Assembly (NCBI GenBank): GCA_045600005.1
Contig: JAZRXB010000314.1
Span: 1 to 5,117, forward strand
Direction of reading: 5' to 3'
Origin: Flemingiibacterium sp045600005
GTDB lineage: Bacteria > Bacillota > Clostridia > Oscillospirales > CAG-272
DNA length: 5,117 nucleotides
Shown: positions 1-4,433 of the stretch, piece after piece
Position numbering within the stretch: position 1 is the first letter of the stretch
How the letters are laid out: each line of letters begins with the position of its first letter
Position numbers and translations under genes: made by a program
Notes under the pieces: generated by a model
The model's input: only the letters and a program-made list of their open reading frames with translations
Database searches by the model: none
Told to the model about the DNA's origin: nothing

Positions 1-1958
1 AGCCGGCGCTCCTCCTCCAGCTCCTCCGGGTCCATCGCCGTCTGGATCGACGGGAAAATGCCGTCCTCGAAGCCCGGCAGGAAGACGACCGGGAACTCGA
101 GTCCCTTCGTGCTGTGGATCGTCATCAGCACGACCGCGTCCGCGTCCTCGTCGTAGTTGTCCACGTCGCTGACGAGCGCGACGTCCTCCAAAAAGCCCGT
201 CAGGGTCGCTTCGGGGTCGTTTTCCTCATAGGTGACGGCGTTGGAGATCAGCTCGCCGACGTTGGCGATGCGTTCCAGCCCGTCGACGCCGGAGTTGGCG
301 AGCATTTCGCTGTACCCCGACCGGATGTAGACCGTTTTGATCAGCTCGGACACCGGCAGCGTATCGACCGCCGCGCGCAGCGAACGGATCATCGTCACGA
401 AATCGTTCAGCCGCGCCGCCGATTTGGAAATGGCGGTATAGGACGAGGCGTGCTCCATGATCTCGAACGGGCTCATCCCCTCCGCTTCGGCAAGCGCGAA
501 CACCGCGTCGATCGTCGTGTCGCCGATCTTGCGCTTCGGCTCGTTGATGATGCGGCGCAGACGCACCGAATCGTTCGGGTTCAACAGGATGCACAGGTAG
601 GCGATGACGTCCTTGATCTCCTTGCGCTCGTAGAACCGCACGCCGCCGAGCAGACGGTACGGGATGCCGCTCTTGGCGAAGTAGTTTTCGAGGTTGTTCG
701 ACTGCGCGTTCATGCGGTAAAGCACGGCGAAATCGGAATATTTCCGCTTTTCGCGCGTCACGCCGTCTAAAATCTTGTTGATGATGTATTTTGCCTCGTC
801 GTTCTGGCTCTGTAATTTCTTGACGCGGATCTTGTCGCCCTCGCCTCTGTCGCACCACAGCTCCTTGCCCTTTCTGCCGAAATTGTGGCGGATGACGGCG
901 TTCGCCGCGGTCAGGATGTTCTGCGTCGAGCGGTAGTTCTGCTCGAGCTTGACGATCTTCGCGCCGGGATAGTTCTTGTCGAAGTCGAGGATATTTTCGA
1001 TGGTCGCGCCGCGGGAGCGGTAGATCGACTGGTCGTCGTCGCCGACCACCATCAGGTTGCCGTATTTGCCCGCGAGCAGGCGGGTCAGCTCGAACTGCGC
1101 CTTGTTCGTGTCCTGATACTCGTCGACGCAGACGTAGGAAAAGCGGTTCTGATAGTAGTCCCGCGCCTCGCTCGAAAAGCGGAGCAGGCGGACGGTCTGC
1201 ATGATGAGATCGTCGAAGTCGAGCGCGTTGGCTTCCTTCAGCCGCATGGCGTAGGCGCGGTAGACCTCGGCGATCTTGCTGAGCTTATAGTCCGTGCCGA
1301 CGTCCTGCGCGTAGTCGTCGGGCGTCATGAGACGATCCTTCGCGCGGGAGATCGCGTTCATCGTGGCGCGCGGGGGGAACATTTTCTCGTCAAGGCTCAG
1401 GTCCTTCTGGATGGACGCGATCAGGCGCTTCTGATCCTCGGTGTCGTAGATCGAGAAATCGCCCGCGTAGCCGATCTTTTCGCCGAATTTCCGCAGGATC
1501 CGCACGCAGGTCGAATGGAACGTGCCTGCCCAGACCTGTTTTGCGGTCTCCTCGTCGCCCAGAACGCGGGCGATGCGGTCCTTCATTTCCTTCGCCGCCT
1601 TGTTGGTGAAGGTGATCGCCATGACCGCCCACGGCTTGCAGGGCTCGACGGCGAACTCGGACAGCACGGCGTCAAGGTCCTCGGCGGACGGCTCGGACGC
1701 GGCGAATGCTTCCAGTCCCGCGACCCGTTCCCCGGTCATGCCCTCCGGCAGAGATTCGTCGGCGTAGGCGTTTCCGTAGCGGATCAGGTGCGCGATGCGG
1801 TGAACGAGAACGGTCGTCTTGCCGCTTCCCGCGCCCGCCAGAACGAGGAGCGGTCCCTTTACCGAAAAGACCGCTTCGCGCTGACGCTCGTTCATGCCGC
1901 TGTATCGTTTTTCAAAAAGTCTTCGTTTTACCGCTGTAAATCGTGTTAAAAGATCCAT
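1..1958 (-). CDS. pcrA: ATP-dependent DNA helicase PcrA/UvrD (superfamily 1A), C-terminus cut off by window edge
   Basis: This is a 3'-5' superfamily 1 DNA helicase, acting in the cytoplasm in nucleotide-excision repair, replication-conflict clearance and removal of recombinase filaments (family knowledge). I translated 652 uninterrupted codons. The motifs are in order: Q-motif NERQ (Q26), Walker A GAGSGKT (42-48), Ia ITFTNKAA (115-122), Ib AGTFHS (144-149), DFDDL (247-251), II VDEYQD (278-283), III GDDDQSIYRSRGA (306-318), IV LEQNYRS (338-344), the 2B-domain signature LLGGVRFYERKEIKD (436-450), and V TIHSTKGLEF (613-622). The window ends at EEERRL, exactly where motif VI (VGITRAR) should begin, so roughly the last 80-100 residues are missing. 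The first ATG is preferred over M22 because AGGGAG lies 6 bases upstream, and no ribosome site precedes M22. Two oddities are a segment of about 40 extra residues between motifs I and Ia (about 62-108) and Ser315 in motif III where W or F is usual. The gene is divergent from the CARF-nuclease gene. PcrA is the likely ortholog name in Firmicutes. Confidence 0.97.
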   Translation of the reverse strand, partial: MDLLTRFTAVKRRLFEKRYSGMNERQREAVFSVKGPLLVLAGAGSGKTTVLVHRIAHLIRYGNAYADESLPEGMTGERVAGLEAFAASEPSAEDLDAVLSEFAVEPCKPWAVMAITFTNKAAKEMKDRIARVLGDEETAKQVWAGTFHSTCVRILRKFGEKIGYAGDFSIYDTEDQKRLIASIQKDLSLDEKMFPPRATMNAISRAKDRLMTPDDYAQDVGTDYKLSKIAEVYRAYAMRLKEANALDFDDLIMQTVRLLRFSSEARDYYQNRFSYVCVDEYQDTNKAQFELTRLLAGKYGNLMVVGDDDQSIYRSRGATIENILDFDKNYPGAKIVKLEQNYRSTQNILTAANAVIRHNFGRKGKELWCDRGEGDKIRVKKLQSQNDEAKYIINKILDGVTREKRKYSDFAVLYRMNAQSNNLENYFAKSGIPYRLLGGVRFYERKEIKDVIAYLCILLNPNDSVRLRRIINEPKRKIGDTTIDAVFALAEAEGMSPFEIMEHASSYTAISKSAARLNDFVTMIRSLRAAVDTLPVSELIKTVYIRSGYSEMLANSGVDGLERIANVGELISNAVTYEENDPEATLTGFLEDVALVSDVDNYDEDADAVVLMTIHSTKGLEFPVVFLPGFEDGIFPSIQTAMDPEELEEERR

Positions 1959-1979
1959 TTTGCTCTCCCTGTATGTGGA

Positions 1980-2014
1980 CCGCCGTATGCCCGTCAAGGC
2001 GCATCGGACGGCGG
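1980..2014 (-). promoter_or_regulatory. Predicted stem-loop in the helicase mRNA leader
   Basis: In helicase mRNA sense this 35-base segment folds as CCGCCGU / ACGGCGG (7 bp), a three-base bulge CCG, AUGC / GCAU (4 bp), a single G bulge, CC / GG, and a five-base loop UUGAC. It sits about 10 bases upstream of the AGGGAG ribosome site and about 40 bases into the transcript from the predicted start. No U-tract follows, so it is not a standard terminator. It could stabilise the mRNA, affect ribosome access or bind a regulator. I do not recognise it as a known riboswitch or leader family. Confidence 0.5.
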
Positions 2015-2029
2015 GGCGTACTTCAAGGC

Positions 2030-2051
2030 GGGGAAATCGATCGAAATCCCC
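2030..2051. promoter_or_regulatory. Imperfect dyad just downstream of the helicase transcription start (possible operator)
   Basis: The outer arms GGGGA / TCCCC enclose the self-complementary octamer TCGATCGA. A non-symmetrical AA lies on each side. The dyad begins about three bases after the predicted helicase transcription start, a position where a repressor could block initiation. The transcript could also form a short hairpin with U-U mismatches. The symmetry is visible, but any regulatory role is inference. Confidence 0.3.
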
Positions 2052-2060
2052 CACAATATT

Positions 2061-2089
2061 ATTATACACCATTTTTTCGGATTTTTCAA
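2061..2089 (-). promoter_or_regulatory. Sigma-A promoter for the helicase gene
   Basis: Read on the minus strand, TTGAAA (2089-2084) is followed by a 17-base spacer and a perfect TATAAT (2066-2061). The predicted start is near 2054, giving a leader of about 95 bases before the helicase ATG. Both hexamers are at or one base from consensus, so this should be a strong constitutive promoter unless repressed. Confidence 0.85.
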
Positions 2090-2128
2090 GCATATTTCCG
2101 AATTTTCAGAAAAAGATACCATTATCCG

Positions 2129-2157
2129 TTGAAGTGTTCACGAATTTGTGTTATAAT
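2129..2157 (+). promoter_or_regulatory. Sigma-A promoter with extended -10 for the CARF-nuclease gene
   Basis: TTGAAG (2129-2134) is followed by a 17-base spacer and TATAAT (2152-2157), with TG at 2149-2150 making an extended -10 element. The predicted start is near 2164, giving a leader of about 73 bases. It is close to ideal, which implies steady expression of the downstream gene rather than tight induction, unless an unseen factor represses it. Confidence 0.87.
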
Positions 2158-2175
2158 GTTAGCGTAATCTCCAAA

Positions 2176-2212
2176 GTCCGGCAGAAAAACGGCAGCCGTT
2201 CCCCTTCCGGAC
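2176..2212 (+). promoter_or_regulatory. Predicted nested stem-loop in the CARF-nuclease mRNA leader
   Basis: The outer stem is GTCCGG (2176-2181) with CCGGAC (2207-2212). An inner stem AACGG (2188-2192) pairs with CCGTT (2196-2200) around a CAG loop. The two stems are separated by a 6-by-6 internal loop. The structure ends 5 bases before the AAAGGAG ribosome site. No U-tract follows, so it is not a terminator. A role in translation control or mRNA stability is possible but unproven. Confidence 0.4.
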
Positions 2213-2217
2213 GCATG

Positions 2218-2224
2218 AAAGGAG
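2218..2224 (+). promoter_or_regulatory. Ribosome binding site AAAGGAG deciding the 2237 start
   Basis: AAAGGAG precedes the ATG at 2237 by 12 bases. This is longer than the usual 5-9, but there is no other plausible start nearby, and the family homology begins within the first 12 residues (TIIELYD). The long spacing might modestly lower translation. Confidence 0.7.
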
Positions 2225-2236
2225 TTCATTTTCCCC

Positions 2237-3445
2237 ATGGAAGAACCGTCCGGGGCGGCTTATCCGTCCACCATCATCGAGCTTTACGACGAGGAAGCGA
2301 TCAGCAACGTGCTTGCCATCGCCGAATTCCGTCCGGCGAACGCCGTTTACATCGGCTCGCGCAAATTAAAAAAGAAAAAAGTCAAGGAGCCGATCATCAA
2401 CTGCCTGCATACGCTCGGACTCGACACAAAATGTTTTTTCTATACGACCGATATGCAGTCGCTCGGCGCGATCACCGAGGAGCTTGAAAAGATCCTCGAC
2501 AAATTCAACGGCGACTGCGGCGTCGACATCACCGGCGGCGGAGACGTCGCGCTCGTCGCCATCGGGATGTTAGCTAAGGAGCGTAATCTGTCGCTGTTCC
2601 GCTACGACCGCGCCGACCGCTGCTACCGCAGCATACGCGGCTGCCCCGAACCGACCGCCGCGTCCGATCTGCGCATGAACATCCGCGCGCTGCTGGAGCT
2701 TTCGGGCGCGACCTTCAAGGGGCACGGACACTTTAACCTCGAAGCGCTCACGCCCGGGGTGAAGGAGGACGTCACCGCGATCTGGAGCGTCTACCGGAAG
2801 TTCCACCGCATCTGGCCGCGCGCCGTCGCGTATTTCCAGCAGGTCTCGAAAGCGTCAGGCGACGCGCTCGAGGTGAAAGCCGACGCGGTGATCTTTTCGG
2901 GCGAGCGGATCGTCAACGCGGACGCTTCGGTCATGCGCGCGCTCTCCGAAGCGAAGCTGATCGAGGACTACGAGCAGACGCCCGCCGGCGTCCGGTTCGT
3001 CTACAAAAACGACCTCGTGAAGACCTGTCTCTGCGACGCGGGCGTGACGCTGGAGCTTTATGTCTTCTCCGAAGCGGCGTCCTGCGGCGAGTTCGACGAC
3101 GTTCAGCTTTCGGTCGTCATCGACTGGGACGGCGACCTTGACGCGAAGATCAACACGATCAACGAGATCGACGTGATGGCGGTGCGCGGCACGGTGCCGC
3201 TGTTCATCTCCTGCAAGTCGGGTTCGCCGACCGTCGTCGCGCTCAACGAGATCAAAACGCTCGCGCGGCAGTTCGGCGGCTCGTTCGCCAAGCCGGTGCT
3301 GGCGACGATGAGCGACGTGCGCACACGCGACCCCTACCTGTTCCAGCGCGCGGCGGACATGGGCGTGACGATCATCGACTACGACGAGCTGATCGGCGAC
3401 CGGCTGGACAAGCGGCTCATCGGCATCGCAAAAGTTTTAAGCTGA
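2237..3445 (+). CDS. CARF-domain nuclease of the DUF1887 / Card1-Can2 type, no CRISPR locus in view
   Basis: This is a predicted ligand-activated nuclease. Known Card1/Can2 proteins bind cyclic tetra-adenylate through an N-terminal CARF domain and then cut nucleic acid with a C-terminal PD-(D/E)xK domain (family knowledge). The sequence shows a Rossmann-like CARF domain at about 12-125: TIIELYDEEAISN, then FRPANAVYIGSRK, and the glycine loop DITGGGDVALVA at 97-108. A helical and winged-helix-like middle follows (about 165-262), then the nuclease domain (about 265-402) with LELYV (E273), VVIDWDGD (293-300), NEID (E310, D312) and FISCKSG (K327). The 402-residue length is close to the family norm of about 370-400. 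Two departures stand out: S325 where (D/E)xK usually has an acid, and GGGD where CARF loops usually read GGT(K). The Lys-rich run at 44-50 is encoded by A-rich codons. It has its own promoter, and a PHP hydrolase lies 67 bases downstream. Family assignment is from memory. Activity and ligand are inference, and a non-CRISPR role is quite possible. Confidence 0.88.
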   Translation: MEEPSGAAYPSTIIELYDEEAISNVLAIAEFRPANAVYIGSRKLKKKKVKEPIINCLHTLGLDTKCFFYTTDMQSLGAITEELEKILDKFNGDCGVDITGGGDVALVAIGMLAKERNLSLFRYDRADRCYRSIRGCPEPTAASDLRMNIRALLELSGATFKGHGHFNLEALTPGVKEDVTAIWSVYRKFHRIWPRAVAYFQQVSKASGDALEVKADAVIFSGERIVNADASVMRALSEAKLIEDYEQTPAGVRFVYKNDLVKTCLCDAGVTLELYVFSEAASCGEFDDVQLSVVIDWDGDLDAKINTINEIDVMAVRGTVPLFISCKSGSPTVVALNEIKTLARQFGGSFAKPVLATMSDVRTRDPYLFQRAADMGVTIIDYDELIGDRLDKRLIGIAKVLS

Positions 3446-3455
3446 ATATTCTGAT

Positions 3456-3483
3456 CGATCGTAAAACTTCGTTTTTACGATCG
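3456..3483 (+). terminator. Intergenic stem-loop, possible atypical or partial terminator
   Basis: CGATCGTAAAA (3456-3466) pairs with TTTTACGATCG (3473-3483), an 11-bp perfect stem around the loop CTTCGT. A T-run occurs only at 3493-3497, about nine bases past the stem, so it lacks the immediate U-tract of a classic intrinsic terminator. It starts 10 bases after the CARF-nuclease stop codon. It may end or reduce transcription into the PHP gene, or protect the upstream mRNA's 3' end. I found no good promoter between it and the PHP start, which favours some read-through. Confidence 0.5.
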
Positions 3484-3512
3484 GCTGTTGAATTTTTCCG
3501 AAGGATTTTTAT

Positions 3513-4433
3513 ATGATTCTTGACAGATTTGGTGATCGCTGGTATAAAGGCAATCTGCATACGCACACGACGCGCTCGGACGGACGGCGTTCGCCCGAGG
3601 AGACGGCGGCGTTTTACCGCGCAAAAGGCTATGATTTTCTCGCGCTGACCGACCACTGGAAGTCCTGCGAGGGCGGATTCGACGAAAACGGACTGCTCAT
3701 CCTCTCCGGCGCGGAGTACAACGCGGGGCTGGAGGACGTGGCGTCGGGCGTGTTCCACATCGTCGGCGTCGGCATGACGCGCGACCCGCTGACGGAAGGG
3801 CTGTTTGACAAAACCTCCGCCGCCGGACAGATGATCGACGGCGTGAGGGCGTGCGGCGGCGAAGCGATCTTAGCGCATCCGGCGTGGTCGCTCAACACGT
3901 GGGATCAGATCGCGCCGCTTCGCGGGCTGGCGGCGGTAGAAATTTACAATTCGGTGTCCGACCTGCCGCACAACTGCCGCCCCTATTCGGGCGAGGTGAT
4001 CGACCAGCTCGCCGCGCGCGGGTACATCCTGCCGCTTGTCGCCGACGACGACACGCATTTCTGGGACGGCGAGCAGGCGAAGGGATATATCTGGGCGAAC
4101 CTCGGCGGCCGTCCGCTCGACCGGGAAAATCTGCTCGAAGCGCTCCGGCGCGGCGATTTTTACGCGACGCAGGGACCGCGCTTTTCATGGCGGTACGAAA
4201 ACGGCGTGTTCACGGTCGAATGCGAGCCGTCGTCGAAGGTCGACCGCGTGACCTTCTTTACGAACCGTCCGTGGGTCGGCGGACGCTCGGTCCTGCGCAC
4301 AGCGGACGGCTCGCCGGTGACGGAGGCTTCGTTCACGCCCGCGCCGCATCGGGACACGTTCGTGCGCGCCGAGATCGGGAGCGCGGACGGCATGGGCTGG
4401 ACGCAGATCGTGAAGCTGACATGGGACGACTGA
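3513..4433 (+). CDS. PHP-domain metallohydrolase, CehA/McbA type
   Basis: PHP-domain enzymes hydrolyse phosphoesters or other esters using two or three metal ions in a cytoplasmic alpha/beta barrel (family knowledge). The metal ligands are all visible: NLHTH (H16, H18), D23, LTDH (D47, H48), GAE (E68), AHPAW (H122) and ADDDTH (D178-D180, H182). After the barrel comes the segment LRRGDFYATQGP (211-222), typical of CehA/McbA-like proteins, and then a C-terminal beta-rich part (about 224-306). There is no signal peptide or membrane segment. AAGGA lies 7 bases before the ATG, a clean ribosome site. It follows the CARF-nuclease gene by 67 bases and overlaps the biotin-ligase gene by 13. The substrate cannot be told from sequence. 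Relatives include carbaryl hydrolases by name, nucleotide phosphatases and short-oligonucleotide nucleases. Confidence 0.9.
   Translation: MILDRFGDRWYKGNLHTHTTRSDGRRSPEETAAFYRAKGYDFLALTDHWKSCEGGFDENGLLILSGAEYNAGLEDVASGVFHIVGVGMTRDPLTEGLFDKTSAAGQMIDGVRACGGEAILAHPAWSLNTWDQIAPLRGLAAVEIYNSVSDLPHNCRPYSGEVIDQLAARGYILPLVADDDTHFWDGEQAKGYIWANLGGRPLDRENLLEALRRGDFYATQGPRFSWRYENGVFTVECEPSSKVDRVTFFTNRPWVGGRSVLRTADGSPVTEASFTPAPHRDTFVRAEIGSADGMGWTQIVKLTWDD

Larger units (their letters stand above)
1959..2236. other. Divergent intergenic region with an AT-rich core
   Basis: These 278 bases separate the start codons of the helicase and the CARF-nuclease. The flanks (about 1975-2035 and 2171-2215) are GC-rich and form stem-loops. 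The core (about 2052-2170) is strikingly AT-rich compared with every coding region here. The core carries two outward-facing promoters whose -35 boxes are 39 bases apart. Runs of T or A sit at 2072-2077, 2082-2086, 2103-2106 and 2110-2114, roughly on a ten-base spacing, which suggests intrinsic curvature. I see no open reading frame here that looks like a real gene and no CRISPR repeats. Confidence 0.85.

Noticed and set aside
114..770. Plus-strand open frame of 218 codons opposite the helicase
   Set aside because: Same reason: an antisense shadow of GC-rich coding DNA with an Arg/Val/Asp/His-rich, non-protein-like composition.
885..1949. Long plus-strand open frame of 354 codons opposite the helicase gene
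   Set aside because: It is antisense to a helicase with every SF1 motif intact. Its translation is rich in Val, Arg, Asp and Leu without any recognisable domain, as expected from the complement of GC-rich codons.
2076..2102. Inverted repeat TTCGGA ... TCCGAA flanking the helicase -35 box
   Set aside because: The arms are only six bases with a 15-base spacer in AT-rich DNA. This is too weak to call an operator without conservation data.
1959..2236. Possible CRISPR array or degenerate repeats near the CARF gene
   Set aside because: I looked for repeated 20-40-base units at regular spacing here and elsewhere in the window and found none.
1894..2487. Plus-strand open frame running through the intergenic region into the CARF gene in another frame
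   Set aside because: It begins inside the antisense of the helicase, crosses both promoters, and has no ribosome site or domain. It matters only as the possible -1 frame after the A-run at 2368-2380.
3488..3512. Separate promoter for the PHP gene (TTGAAT near 3488-3494)
   Set aside because: A -10 box at 17-base spacing would fall on the start codon, and none is visible, so it cannot drive this gene.
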